Shown here piece by piece: positions 52,227-60,809 of a stretch of DNA of 64,000 nucleotides. A program made the translations under genes and the position numbers. The notes under the pieces were generated by a model. It had not been told where the DNA came from. It made no database searches and was given only the letters and a program-made list of their open reading frames with translations. Within the stretch, counting starts at the first letter, position 1. Each line of letters begins with the position of its first letter. Source of the DNA: Bog-473 sp035551835 (GTDB taxonomy: Bacteria; Actinomycetota; Acidimicrobiia; Acidimicrobiales; RAAP-2); contig DASZMN010000072.1 of the NCBI GenBank assembly GCA_035551835.1, forward strand, positions 11,231 to 75,230, in the 5' to 3' direction.

Positions 52227-52421
52227 CTACTCGCTGATGATCTCGATGGCGTACTCGGGGCAGTTGGCGATGGCCAGACGGGCCTTGTCCTCGAGCTCGA
52301 CCGGCACCTCGTCGACGATCACGGTCGACTGGCCGTAGTCGTCGACGTCGAAGAGCTCCGGCGCCAGGCCGTAGCAGCGGGCGTGTCCCTGGCACTTGTC
52401 GGGATCGACGCGGATCTTCAT
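52227..52421 (-). CDS. P450-partner ferredoxin with Cys-to-His cluster motif
   Basis: A 64-residue ferredoxin. The cluster motif is C10-QGHAR-C16 with H13 where a third Cys would be, and C54 in ANCPEYAI, so a [3Fe-4S] or unusual [4Fe-4S] cluster is expected, as in many actinobacterial P450-linked ferredoxins. ATG 52421 overlaps the P450 stop by 4 bases. It should deliver electrons to that P450. Confidence 0.9.
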   Translation of the reverse strand: MKIRVDPDKCQGHARCYGLAPELFDVDDYGQSTVIVDEVPVELEDKARLAIANCPEYAIEIISE

Positions 52422-53635
52422 GGGAACACCACGGGCAGGATACGGGGTCCCCGCACCTGGCCACCGGCCCACGTGATCTCCTGGCCCTCGGCGAGCGAGA
52501 ACTCGGGGATGCGGGCGAGCCATTCCTCGAGCGCCACCTGCAGCTCCATGCGCGCCAGGTTGGACCCGGCACAACGGTGGATGCCCGAGCCGAAGGCGAC
52601 GTGGCGGTTGTGGGCCCTGTCCAGCTGGACGACCTCGGGGTGCTCGAAGGCCTCGGGGTCGCGGTTGGCGGCCGGGAAGTTCATGAGCACCTTGTCGCCC
52701 TGCTTCATGGGGCAGCCGGCGTAGTCGATGTCCTGGGTCACCTCGCGGGCCATGGTCACCGGCGAGTAGGCCCGCAGCAGCTCCTCGACCGCGGTCGCCA
52801 TGAGCTGGGGCTCGGCCACCAGCCGCTTGCGGTCCTCGTCGTGCGTGGCCAGGTGCCACAGCGACGAGCCGATGGCGCTCCACGTCGTGTCGACGCCGGC
52901 GATGAGCACGAGGGCCGCCATGCCCAGCACGATGCCGTCGTCGACCGGCTGGCCCTCCACCTCGGTGTGCAGCAGCTCGCTCAGCAGGTCGTCGCCCGGA
53001 TTCTCCTTGCGGTAGGCCACCTGCTCGACGAAGTAGTAGAGCAGCCCGTCCGCGCCGCGTTGGCGGCGCTCCTGGTCGTCGGCGAACTCGAGGACGTCGC
53101 GCACCCACCCGGTGAACGTGTCGGCCAGGTCGGTCGAGACCCCGAGGATGCGGGCGATCACGCGGACGGGTATCTGCTGGGCATAGTCGGCCGCCGCGTC
53201 GGCGTGGCCTTTGTCCGCGAAGCCGTCGAGCAGCGCGCGGCAGAGGTCGCGCGTCAGCGGCACATAGGTGTCGACCCGGTTGTGCGAGAACCACGGCAAC
53301 AGCAGGCGGCGCGTCCAGGTGTGCAGCGGCGGGTCGGCCGAAATGGGCGGCAGGCCGTACTCGAGGTTCGGCCCGTCGAAGTTGGCGTTGGGGTCCTCGT
53401 CCTCGTCGCCGGGGATGACCGCCACCTTCAGCGAGCTGAAGTGCTCGATGTCGTGGGCGATCGCCGTCACATCGTCGTAGCGCAGCGGCATCCAGCTGCT
53501 CTTGCGGCGGCCGGTGTGCGGGATCGGACAGGTCTGGCGGAGCTCGTCCCAGATGCTGAACGGGTCGGCCAGGTACCTCGGGTCCATCACGTCGAAGTCC
53601 GCCGCCCAGTCGGTGACCGGCGCCGTGTGTGTCAT
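52418..53635 (-). CDS. Cytochrome P450
   Basis: A 405-residue soluble bacterial P450. Haem loop FGSGIHRCAG (Cys355), I-helix AGVDTTWS, K-helix EELLRAYSPV. It hydroxylates a hydrophobic substrate, with the coupled ferredoxin. The CYP family cannot be fixed by eye; similarity is to CYP123/CYP125-like actinobacterial enzymes at the level of motifs only. It is 75 bases downstream of a PhyH-type oxygenase on the same strand. Confidence 0.93.
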   Translation of the reverse strand: MTHTAPVTDWAADFDVMDPRYLADPFSIWDELRQTCPIPHTGRRKSSWMPLRYDDVTAIAHDIEHFSSLKVAVIPGDEDEDPNANFDGPNLEYGLPPISADPPLHTWTRRLLLPWFSHNRVDTYVPLTRDLCRALLDGFADKGHADAAADYAQQIPVRVIARILGVSTDLADTFTGWVRDVLEFADDQERRQRGADGLLYYFVEQVAYRKENPGDDLLSELLHTEVEGQPVDDGIVLGMAALVLIAGVDTTWSAIGSSLWHLATHDEDRKRLVAEPQLMATAVEELLRAYSPVTMAREVTQDIDYAGCPMKQGDKVLMNFPAANRDPEAFEHPEVVQLDRAHNRHVAFGSGIHRCAGSNLARMELQVALEEWLARIPEFSLAEGQEITWAGGQVRGPRILPVVFP

Positions 53636-53710
53636 CGGGAGCCCCCTTGTGGTGCGCGTGCCCGGCGCGGTCGTCGCCGGCGTTGCGGTGGTGTGCTCTG
53701 CCCGCCCCGG

Positions 53711-54547
53711 TCACACTACCGGCTGCCCGCCCCGCAGCACCTCGTACTGGCGGTCCGCGTCGTCGGCTGGCACCCGCAGGGCGGCGCCGGTGGGCTGGGG
53801 CCGGACCACCACGGCCCCGCTGGGCGCGAACTGCACGATGTAGGCCTTGCGCACCCCTTCGGTGCGGTTGGGGCCCGTCGAGTGCGGGGTGAGCGACGAG
53901 AAGACGACGATGCTGCCCGCGGCCACGGGAACGGGCACGGCGTCGGCGGGGTCGCGCAGGCAGACGAAGCCGATGTCGGAGTAGTCGTGGGCCAAGGTTC
54001 CGAGGCGGTGCAGGCGGGGCACCACCCACGGGCAGCCGTTCTCCTCGGTGGCGTCGGTCAACGCGACCCAACAGGTCAGGTACTGCTGCGGCTCGACGAA
54101 CGCGTAGCCGTTGTCCTGGTGCCAGGGGAAGGGCGACTCGGTGCCCGGCTTCTTGTACACGGCTTGGTCCCAATAGAGGCGGACGTCGGGCCCGATCAGG
54201 TCGGCGCACACGCCGGCGAGGAGCGCGGCACAGGTGAAGCGGCGCAGCCGGGGCGAGCGCGCCACCAGGTGCGTGGTGAACGTGATCTCGTCGGCCCGGG
54301 CGATGAAGAAGCGGCCGCCCTCCATCTCGCGCAGCGCCTCTTCCTGGCGCGCCTCGAACGGGTCGATCTCGGCGACCAGCTCGTCGACGGCGGCGGGCTC
54401 CAGCGCGTCTTCGAGCACGAAGTAGCCGAGCTCGTCGTACTGCCGCACCTGTTCGGGCGCCACGACGCGGAAGGGGCCCGCGTGATCGCGCCACTCGAAC
54501 GCCGTGTTCAGCGCGTGACGCGGCGGGGCGCCGGCGCCGGCGCTCAT
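53711..54547 (-). CDS. Phytanoyl-CoA dioxygenase-family (PhyH) oxygenase
   Basis: A 278-residue Fe(II)/2-oxoglutarate oxygenase. Iron ligands are H143 and D145 in WHQDNGY and H222 in TPHSTGPN, with R228 for 2-oxoglutarate. ATG 54547 overlaps the upstream enoyl-CoA hydratase stop. Placement with hydratase and P450 suggests oxidation of a lipid-like or terpenoid substrate. Confidence 0.88.
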   Translation of the reverse strand: MSAGAGAPPRHALNTAFEWRDHAGPFRVVAPEQVRQYDELGYFVLEDALEPAAVDELVAEIDPFEARQEEALREMEGGRFFIARADEITFTTHLVARSPRLRRFTCAALLAGVCADLIGPDVRLYWDQAVYKKPGTESPFPWHQDNGYAFVEPQQYLTCWVALTDATEENGCPWVVPRLHRLGTLAHDYSDIGFVCLRDPADAVPVPVAAGSIVVFSSLTPHSTGPNRTEGVRKAYIVQFAPSGAVVVRPQPTGAALRVPADDADRQYEVLRGGQPVV

Positions 54548-55305
54548 GTCCCGGTGAACCGCGGGGCGCGACGCTCCGCGGTGGCCCGCACGCCCTCGGC
54601 GAAGTCGGCGGTGGACTGCAGGCGGAGCTGTTGCGCGCACTCCTGCTCCATGGCGACGCGCGTCGCCTCGACCAAGCCGAGGCGCAGGGTGGCCCTGATG
54701 GCGCGCACGGCGAGCGGGCCCGAGCCGGCCAACTCGCCGGCATAGGCGAGGGCGTCGGTCATGAGGTCGCCCTCGGCGTCGCCGGCCAGGCGGTCGCACA
54801 GGCCGAGGGCGAAGGCTTCCTCGCCACCCACCCGGCGCCCGGTGAGCAACAGGTCGGCGGCGGCCTGGCGCCCGACGACGGCCGGCAGCGTGACGGTCAG
54901 AGCGAAGCCGTGGTGGAAGCCGAGGCGGGCGAAGTTCGCGCTGAAGCGGCTCGCCGTGCTGGCCACGCGGAAGTCCGCCGACAACGCGAGCCCGAAGCCA
55001 CCGCCGATGGCGGCGCCTTGGACCGCGGCGACGACCGGGAGCGGCGCCGCGAAGAGCCGCAAGGCCTGCCGGTAGAGCTCGGCGATGTCCTGTCCCGCGT
55101 TGGCGCCGAAGTCGAGACCGGCACAGAAGTGCCGGCCTTCCGCCGCCAGCACGATGGCGCGGCACCAGCCGGTGCGGTCGAGCTCCTCGTAGGCGTCGGC
55201 GACCTCGGCCAGCAGTGCCGTGTCGAAGAAGTTGTTGGGCGGCCGGCCCAGGCGGACCACGCCGACGTGCTCGCCGTGCTGTTCGACCGAGACGTCGTCG
55301 GTCAC
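54544..55305 (-). CDS. Enoyl-CoA hydratase/isomerase family protein
   Basis: A 253-residue crotonase-fold protein. Oxyanion-hole segments AGLDFGANAG and VQGAAIGGGFGLALSADFR are visible, but the usual catalytic Glu pair is not obvious: the second segment reads ARLGFHHGFALTVTLP, so hydratase activity is uncertain. GTG 55305 overlaps the upstream acetyltransferase stop and its own stop overlaps the PhyH start. Confidence 0.86.
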   Translation of the reverse strand: MTDDVSVEQHGEHVGVVRLGRPPNNFFDTALLAEVADAYEELDRTGWCRAIVLAAEGRHFCAGLDFGANAGQDIAELYRQALRLFAAPLPVVAAVQGAAIGGGFGLALSADFRVASTASRFSANFARLGFHHGFALTVTLPAVVGRQAAADLLLTGRRVGGEEAFALGLCDRLAGDAEGDLMTDALAYAGELAGSGPLAVRAIRATLRLGLVEATRVAMEQECAQQLRLQSTADFAEGVRATAERRAPRFTGT

Positions 55306-55787
55306 AGCGGGACGTCCTCGAGGCTGCGCCAGTAGATCAGCGCGTCCTCACCGTCGACGGCGCGGGGGATCCGGCCCACCTCGGTGAAGCCGAGTCGGCG
55401 GTACATGGCGCGGGCGGGGTTGGACTCGAAGACGAGGTTGAACTGGATGGCGTCGAAGCCGAGGCGGCGTGCTTCGAGCAGCGAGTGCTCGACCAGGCTC
55501 CGCCCGACGCCGGTCCCGCGGTAGGCGGACAGCACGAAGTAGCCGGCGTTGGCGATGTGGGCCGCCCGTCCGACGAAATTCGGCTTGATGTAGTACGCGC
55601 CGACCAGATGGTTCCCGAATTTCGCCACCGAGACGGTGGCGGAGTGATCGACCCAGTAGTCGTCGAACTCGTCCCGGGTGATCGGCGCCGACTGCGGGAA
55701 CCCGTCGCCGGCGCTCACGATGCGGCCGAACGCGGCGAACAGCTCGTCGTAGTCATCGACCGTGGCCATGTTGATGGAGACCGGCAC
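55302..55787 (-). CDS. GNAT-family N-acetyltransferase
   Basis: A 161-residue GNAT protein. The acetyl-CoA pyrophosphate loop is AYRGTGVGRSLVEH, and SNPARAMYRRLGFTEVGRI is the C-terminal signature. GTG 55787 is chosen as start; ATG 55769 a few codons later is also possible. Coupled to the hydratase gene. Substrate not predictable. Confidence 0.85.
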   Translation of the reverse strand: MPVSINMATVDDYDELFAAFGRIVSAGDGFPQSAPITRDEFDDYWVDHSATVSVAKFGNHLVGAYYIKPNFVGRAAHIANAGYFVLSAYRGTGVGRSLVEHSLLEARRLGFDAIQFNLVFESNPARAMYRRLGFTEVGRIPRAVDGEDALIYWRSLEDVPL

Positions 55788-55863
55788 GAGACCCACGGTA
55801 CTGGCGCGGAGCGCGCGCACCGGGCCAACACAGGCATGACACAGCCGCCGCGCCGGGCGCGCG

Positions 55864-56691
55864 TCAGTGCGCGGCGAACCCCGTCGTCCCGATGCCGGGA
55901 CGCACGGCCTCGATGGGATCGCGCAGGTCGTCGATGTAACCCAGTGCGTACGCCCCGCGGTCGTAGCCCATCAGCCGCAGGAGGTCGACCGGCAGCGTCT
56001 CGGCCACCTCGCGCGGCACCGAGAGGTACTGGTTCTCCTCCTGGCGCAGCCAGGCCACGACGTAGGTGATGTTGAGCCCGATCCGGGTGGCGGCGGAGTC
56101 GTTGGCGCCGCCGCCGTGGTACACGCTGCCCGAATAGAAGAGCGCCGAGCCCCGTGGCATCTCGGCGGGCTCGGTGTCGCCAGGGCCGAAGGAGAGGCGG
56201 TCTTCCTGGGCGTTGCTCCCGAGCACGACCCGGGTTGCGCCGTTTTCCTCGGTGAAGTCCGTCAGCGCCCAGATGGTGTTGCACTGGACCTCGTAGCCGG
56301 CCGGGAACGGGAAGAAGTCGAACGCCCACTGGTCGCGGTGGATCGGCTGGGCCGTCTCGCCCGATCCGATGGCGATGGCCTGGGTCAGGTGGAGCTGAAT
56401 GTTGGTCGCATGGCCCAGGAACGCCCGCGCCGCGCCCACGGCCAGCGGATGCATGACCAGGTCACGGCACGCGGGCGAGCGGGCGATGAGTGACCCGGTG
56501 CGGCGGGTCAGTTGGCCACTGAAGTCGTCCGGCCCGGTCGGCGTGGTGTCGAGGAAGGGGCGCAGCTCCGACTCGATCCGTTCGAGCAACGCTGCGTCGG
56601 CCGCGCCCTCGACGATGACCGCACCGTCGCGGCCCACGACGGCCGCCACCTCGTCGGGGCCGGCGTCGGCGCGCAGGCGGGAGATGGGCAC
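55864..56691 (-). CDS. Phytanoyl-CoA dioxygenase-family (PhyH) oxygenase
   Basis: A 275-residue Fe(II)/2-oxoglutarate oxygenase with H118 and D120 in IHRDQWAFD, H192 in VYHGGG and R203 for the co-substrate. It starts (GTG 56691) only 5 bases after the PqqD-like stop, so it is co-transcribed with the HPrK/PqqD genes. It may modify the same target as they do, or a small molecule; unknown. Confidence 0.87.
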   Translation of the reverse strand: MPISRLRADAGPDEVAAVVGRDGAVIVEGAADAALLERIESELRPFLDTTPTGPDDFSGQLTRRTGSLIARSPACRDLVMHPLAVGAARAFLGHATNIQLHLTQAIAIGSGETAQPIHRDQWAFDFFPFPAGYEVQCNTIWALTDFTEENGATRVVLGSNAQEDRLSFGPGDTEPAEMPRGSALFYSGSVYHGGGANDSAATRIGLNITYVVAWLRQEENQYLSVPREVAETLPVDLLRLMGYDRGAYALGYIDDLRDPIEAVRPGIGTTGFAAH

Positions 56692-56696
56692 GCCGG

Positions 56697-57026
56697 CTAA
56701 CCGGGTGCCGCCGGAGACGCCGGCGCCGCCGGCGCCGCCGGTCCCTCGGACACCAGGCCCATGTCGGCCAGCTTGCGCAGCGTCTCACGCACGTCGTCGC
56801 CGATGACCGACGCCTCCTCGGGGTACGTCTCGCCCAACGCCCCGACGATCTCGTCCACGGTGGTGGAGCCGTCACAGAGCTTCCATACCGACCCGGCGCT
56901 CGAATTGAGCAGGATAAGGAGCTGGCCCACGTCGTCGTAGACGGCGACGTTCTCGTCCAGCTCGACCGCCGTGGCGCCCTCCCGGCGCACCGGCACCAAA
57001 CCCGCTTCCGGCCACTCAGCGTCCAT
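56697..57026 (-). CDS. PqqD-family peptide-binding (RRE-type) protein
   Basis: A 109-residue protein. PqqD features: DENVAVYDDVGQLLILLNSS beta-strands, then GSVWKLCDGSTTVDEIV and a winged-helix tail up to KLADMGLVSEG, ending in an Ala/Pro tail. PqqD-like domains bind leader peptides of modified peptides. ATG 57026 is taken as start. It lies between an HPr-kinase-like gene and a PhyH gene; the same trio with a nucleotidyltransferase is known in TIGRFAM as the HPr-rel-A system. Confidence 0.87.
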   Translation of the reverse strand: MDAEWPEAGLVPVRREGATAVELDENVAVYDDVGQLLILLNSSAGSVWKLCDGSTTVDEIVGALGETYPEEASVIGDDVRETLRKLADMGLVSEGPAAPAAPASPAAPG

Positions 57027-57057
57027 GCCCGCTCCTCTGCTGTCCCACGATGTCCGT

Positions 57058-57101
57058 CTCGACCCTGGCTCGACCCTGGCTCGACCCTGGCTCAACCCTG
57101 G
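57058..57101 (-). repeat. 11-bp tandem repeat, four units
   Basis: On the plus strand CTCGACCCTGG at 57058, 57069 and 57080, then CTCAACCCTGG at 57091. Four units of 11 bases, one helical turn each, fill the gap between the HPr-kinase stop and the PqqD-like start. Confidence 0.9.
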
Positions 57102-58022
57102 CTATACCCGGGCGGCCACGAGCCCGAGCACCAGTCTGCACGCCTCGTCGAGGTCGGACAGGGTGAGGGTGTAGCACGCGCAGCCCGCGGCCAGCCGGCC
57201 CAGGGCCTCGGTACCGGACGCGCCGTGGGGCAACAGGTTCACCGCGTGGAGGGCCAGCGTGAAGAAGGCCTCCGTCTCGCTCAGCCGCGTGAGCGTCGTC
57301 TCGGCGGCCGGGTCGTAGTGGGGGACGATCACAAAACCCGGTCCGCACGGGTCCCCGACCCGGCGCCCGGCGCGCTCGCCCACCGGGACCAGCCATTCGC
57401 CGCCGGGCTCGCCTTCGCCGCCTTCGCCGCCATCCTCGCCGTACCACCCGTCGCCGAGCGGACCTGGGTCCATCTCGGCCAACACGGCGAAGCTGCCCGG
57501 CTTGACCGTGATCGGCTTGGGGTACGCCAGGAGCCGCCCCGGTCCCGCGCCGTCGAGCTCGAGCGCGACGAGCTCGTCGCTCAGGTACCCGAGCCCCGCC
57601 CGCGACAGCCCCGCCGTGAGCGTCGACTTGCCCGACCCCGAGGCCGCGGGCACCAGGATCCCGATGCCGTCCGCCTCGAGCCCGCCGGCGTGGAAGAGCA
57701 GGTGCTGACCGCTCTGCTCGGCGGCCAGGCGGTTGACGTCCCACACCAGCCACCCCACCGCGTCGCCCGGCGCCAGCCCCGCCTTCACGAGCTCCCCGTC
57801 GCGGCCGACGTCGACGACGACGACGTGGCGTCCACGCGACACCGTCAGCGAGTAACGGTGGATCGCCGGTGCACCATCTGCCGGGTCAGAGGGGTCGCGC
57901 AGCGACGCCAGCAGCGCATCGATGTGGGCAGCGAGCGACGGGTCGTCGCAACAGACCGCGAAGCGGTACGAGAGTGCCTTCAGGTTGGGGGTGCAATGCG
58001 CCCGGTCGTGCGCGTGCGCCAC
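57102..58022 (-). CDS. HPr-kinase/phosphorylase-related kinase (HprK-rel-A type)
   Basis: A 306-residue P-loop kinase. FHAGGLEADG, Walker A PAASGSGKST (125-134) and LSDELVAL (147-154) reproduce the HPr-kinase core, but the N-terminal HPrK domain and the usual HPr phosphorylation partner are missing. Its middle has a Gly/Glu-rich insert (GEDGGEGGEGEPGGEW). It may phosphorylate a peptide or protein bound by the PqqD-like protein. GTG 58022 starts 3 bases after the surface-protein stop. Confidence 0.85.
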   Translation of the reverse strand: MAHAHDRAHCTPNLKALSYRFAVCCDDPSLAAHIDALLASLRDPSDPADGAPAIHRYSLTVSRGRHVVVVDVGRDGELVKAGLAPGDAVGWLVWDVNRLAAEQSGQHLLFHAGGLEADGIGILVPAASGSGKSTLTAGLSRAGLGYLSDELVALELDGAGPGRLLAYPKPITVKPGSFAVLAEMDPGPLGDGWYGEDGGEGGEGEPGGEWLVPVGERAGRRVGDPCGPGFVIVPHYDPAAETTLTRLSETEAFFTLALHAVNLLPHGASGTEALGRLAAGCACYTLTLSDLDEACRLVLGLVAARV

Positions 58023-58025
58023 GGA

Positions 58026-58508
58026 CTAACTGGGTTGGTCCGGGCTCCCCGCCTCGTGCACCACGGGCGCGGGCTTGGGTGCCCGGCTGGCCCAGTGGTG
58101 CATCGCCCAACCGCCGGCGATGAGCGCCGCGCCGATTTCGGCGTCGCGCTGGATGTTGAGGCCGGTCTGGGCCAGTGACCCGCCGGCGCCGGCCGCAGCC
58201 GGTGTGGTCGCGGCGGTGAGGTTGGCGTTCGTCCCGCCCGTCCCGCCCGCTCCCGTGCCCCCGGTGTTCGACGGAGTCGTCGTCGGCTTGCCGGTCGTGT
58301 TGCCGCCGCCCCCGCTGTTGCCGGACAACGTGGCCCCGGCCGCCGGCTTGGCCGTCAGGATCTCGGGGACGACCCAGGCCGCCGCACCGGCGGTGGCCAC
58401 GGCGGACATCCGACCGAGGGCCTGGCGCCTCGAAAACGTGCGCCCTGAGCCCGCGCTCGGTGCAACCGGAGATGCCCCCACATCTCGATTTGACCGTTCC
58501 CTCGTCAT
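58026..58508 (-). CDS. Tat-exported surface protein with LAxTG sortase-E motif
   Basis: A 160-residue protein. Twin-arginine signal FSRRQALGRM with a hydrophobic core follows (residues 24-60), then a Gly/Thr/Asn-rich stretch, then LAQTG (112-116), a short hydrophobic segment EIGAALIAGGWAMHH and Arg/Lys. LAxTG is the sorting signal preferred by class E sortases of high-GC actinobacteria. It is the first gene of the HPrK-PqqD unit and its only exported member, so it may be the target of modification (inference). ATG 58508 follows TTGAGGAACGG. Confidence 0.75.
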   Translation of the reverse strand: MTRERSNRDVGASPVAPSAGSGRTFSRRQALGRMSAVATAGAAAWVVPEILTAKPAAGATLSGNSGGGGNTTGKPTTTPSNTGGTGAGGTGGTNANLTAATTPAAAGAGGSLAQTGLNIQRDAEIGAALIAGGWAMHHWASRAPKPAPVVHEAGSPDQPS

Positions 58509-58836
58509 ATCGTCCGTCCGTTCCTCAAGTTATGGGGGGAGACTTTACTGCTGTTCTCCCACCTAGACCGCACATTTTCGCCTGTTTTTCGGCAACCCCG
58601 ACTGCCCACACCGAGAGCCGCCTGACCTCCAGTGCCTAGATAACGCCCGATCCGACCGTTTACTACCGCTTCACCCTCAGTGAATTGTGCAATGGTTGTG
58701 ACATATTCTCGGTCACCCCGGCCGATGGCCGGGCCCCGGGGCGCTCCCAGGGCCATCCCCGACCCCCTCGCCCGACCCGCGCCCGGACCCATCCGCCCTG
58801 CACTCACGGGGGCTACCCGGACGGCATGATGAGCGG
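58509..58836. other. Divergent intergenic region
   Basis: No gene is seen. It separates the surface protein and the nucleotidyltransferase. A dyad GTGAC-N9-GTCAC (58698-58716) and a C/G-rich tract at 58720-58830 are the only marked features. The dyad has a 9-base spacer, so it does not fit the CRP consensus. Confidence 0.5.
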
Positions 58837-59973
58837 ATGAGGGGAGAGGGGGGGGCAGCCACCGAAGAGGCGATCGAGCCGACGGCACTCCTGCTCTGGG
58901 AGGCCTGCCGCCCGGATCCCGCTGCGGCCGGGGTGCGGCGGGCCCTGGCCGGTGGCGCCGACCTCGGCCTCGCCGTCACCGCCGCCAACGAACACCGGAT
59001 CAGCCCGTTGCTGTGGCGCGCGCTCGGGGTGGCCGACGCGCTGGACGCGCTGGGTCCCGAGCGGGCCGCGTTGCACGGGACGGCGGACGCCTTCGCCATG
59101 GAGGCCCTCCTACTCATCCCGCGCGCCGTCGCCCTCGCGGTCCGCCCGCTCACCGACGTCGGGCTGGAGCCGGTGATCTTCAAGGGCCCCGCCGTGGCCG
59201 CCCGCTACCCCCGACCCGGCCTGCGCCCCATGGAGGACATCGACGTGCTGCTTCCCCGCGTCGACCATGCCCGCGCCCTCGAGGCGCTCGGCGGGTCCGG
59301 ATGGCGGGTCGTTCGGGCGGCCGGGGGCGAGCAGTACGACACGGTCCTCGCCCACGACGAGGTGCCGTCCTTGTTCCTCGAGCTCCACTTCGGGCTCGAG
59401 TCGGCGTCGCAACGCGTGACCGCGCTCGACCCCGAGACGCTCTGGGCGCACCGTCAGCCGGCCGAGATCGCCGGCACCCCCGCCTTCGTGCTCCCGCAAA
59501 ACGAAGAGCTGGTGGTGCTCGCCGCGCACGCGGGGAAACCCCACCACGGCTTCGCCCGGCTGGTGTGGATTGCCGACCTCGCCATGATCGTGCGCGCCGC
59601 CGAGGCCGACGGCAACCCGGTCGACTGGGCGCGGGTGCACGCGGTCGCCCGGTCCACCCACTGCGTGACGGTGGTCGGCGCCGCCCTCGCCATGGCGCGG
59701 CGGGCCGGCGTCGAGGTGCCACCGGAGCTCTTCCCCCTCCCCACCCGGGGCTGGCGCGGTGAGGCCATGGCCCGGCTCCTGTCGGTGACGTGGCCCCTCA
59801 CGCACCTCGAACTGCCGGGCTACCAGCTCAACTACGCCCTCGCCGACGACCGCGCGCAGCGCGTCAAGATCCTGCTTGTGCTGCTTGCCTCCGGATACGG
59901 CATCGGTGCGCGCGTCCGGCGGGTGGCGGCACTGCCGCGACGGGCGCGCACCGGGACCCGGTCCGCGAGCTGA
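58837..59973 (+). CDS. Nucleotidyltransferase-family protein (PF14907-like)
   Basis: A 378-residue protein. The nucleotidyltransferase signature IFKGPAVAARY and EDIDVLLP (D134/D136 metal pair) is typical of NTP_transf_5 proteins, which accompany HPrK-like and PqqD-like genes in several biosynthetic cassettes. The second half is helical with LELHFGLES and a Trp/His-rich middle. It diverges from the HPrK/PqqD operon across 328 bases, with the trio complete. The nucleotide and target are unknown. Confidence 0.84.
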   Translation: MRGEGGAATEEAIEPTALLLWEACRPDPAAAGVRRALAGGADLGLAVTAANEHRISPLLWRALGVADALDALGPERAALHGTADAFAMEALLLIPRAVALAVRPLTDVGLEPVIFKGPAVAARYPRPGLRPMEDIDVLLPRVDHARALEALGGSGWRVVRAAGGEQYDTVLAHDEVPSLFLELHFGLESASQRVTALDPETLWAHRQPAEIAGTPAFVLPQNEELVVLAAHAGKPHHGFARLVWIADLAMIVRAAEADGNPVDWARVHAVARSTHCVTVVGAALAMARRAGVEVPPELFPLPTRGWRGEAMARLLSVTWPLTHLELPGYQLNYALADDRAQRVKILLVLLASGYGIGARVRRVAALPRRARTGTRSAS

Positions 59974-59998
59974 CGCCGGCGGACGCCCCGCCGTGGGC

Positions 59999-60757
59999 TT
60001 ACACGCCCGGGAAGACCCGGCGCAGGATGCCGAGCACCTCGCCGTTGGCGCGCACGGGCGGGCTGTGCTCGGGGTCGAGCCGCCCGTAGACAAGTCGGCA
60101 GAACGACTCGGCCGGCAGTTCCAGGTCGGGGGCGATCCCGCCGTCCCCCTCGAGCATCTCCGCACTCTCGGGCGTCAGTCGCACCGTGAAGTGCCGCACT
60201 GGATGGGCCGTGCGGATCCGGATCTCTCGCTCGTCGCCGGTCGCGCGGGCCGCAAAGCGACCGATCAGACCGAGATTGTCCACGATCACGTCGGCCGCAG
60301 CGGCCGGGAGGCGGGCCTGCGCATCCGACATGACCTCGATGTCCCAGGTGTGCAGCGCGTGCTCGTTCAGACGCAACGCCGCCGCCGTGTCGAAGCTCAC
60401 TGACAGCGGACCGAAGGAAAACTCGATGCGGGCCCGGTCGGCCTCGCTCACCGCGGCGAAGGCCAGATCGAGTCGCTCGTCCTCGACGAGGGCGTCGTCC
60501 GCTTTTGCCCGCGGCGACTTGGCGTTCCATTCATCCCACACCGGCTGCGGGTTGTCGTCGGGCAGCGGCGCGCCGGCGAGCGCGGCTTGGAGTCGGCGCG
60601 ACATGAGCACGCCACTCGAGCCCAGATGCGACAACACGTCCGCAATCGTCCAATCCGTGCTGTAGGACGGGCGCTCGAGTTGCTCGTCGTCGAAGCCGCC
60701 CACCAGGGTGCGGAGTCGACCGACCGAGGCGGTCAGGGGAGGCAGCGGGTTGTCCAT
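59999..60757 (-). CDS. Mycothiol/maleylpyruvate isomerase-fold DinB-like protein
   Basis: A 252-residue protein. DWTIADVLSHLGSS and NEHALHTWDIEV are the N-terminal motifs of the TIGR03083 family, with the metal His in SHL and HALH. It may be a metal-dependent thiol transferase or isomerase that uses mycothiol. ATG 60757. It diverges from the ArsR gene across about 90 bases containing that gene's promoter. Confidence 0.85.
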   Translation of the reverse strand: MDNPLPPLTASVGRLRTLVGGFDDEQLERPSYSTDWTIADVLSHLGSSGVLMSRRLQAALAGAPLPDDNPQPVWDEWNAKSPRAKADDALVEDERLDLAFAAVSEADRARIEFSFGPLSVSFDTAAALRLNEHALHTWDIEVMSDAQARLPAAAADVIVDNLGLIGRFAARATGDEREIRIRTAHPVRHFTVRLTPESAEMLEGDGGIAPDLELPAESFCRLVYGRLDPEHSPPVRANGEVLGILRRVFPGV

Positions 60758-60809
60758 GCCCCGCGGTCTAGCGGAAGCGTGACCGCCCCGGAACGGGCCG
60801 GTCCTGTCA

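Noticed and set aside
58698..58716. GTGAC-N9-GTCAC dyad as a second CRP site
   Set aside because: The spacer is 9 bases, not 6, and TGTGA/TCACA halves are incomplete.
56697..59973. Lasso-peptide cluster because HPr-kinase-like and PqqD-like genes occur
   Set aside because: No asparagine-synthetase-like cyclase, no transglutaminase-like leader peptidase and no small precursor were found, so only the HPr-rel-A type trio is claimed.
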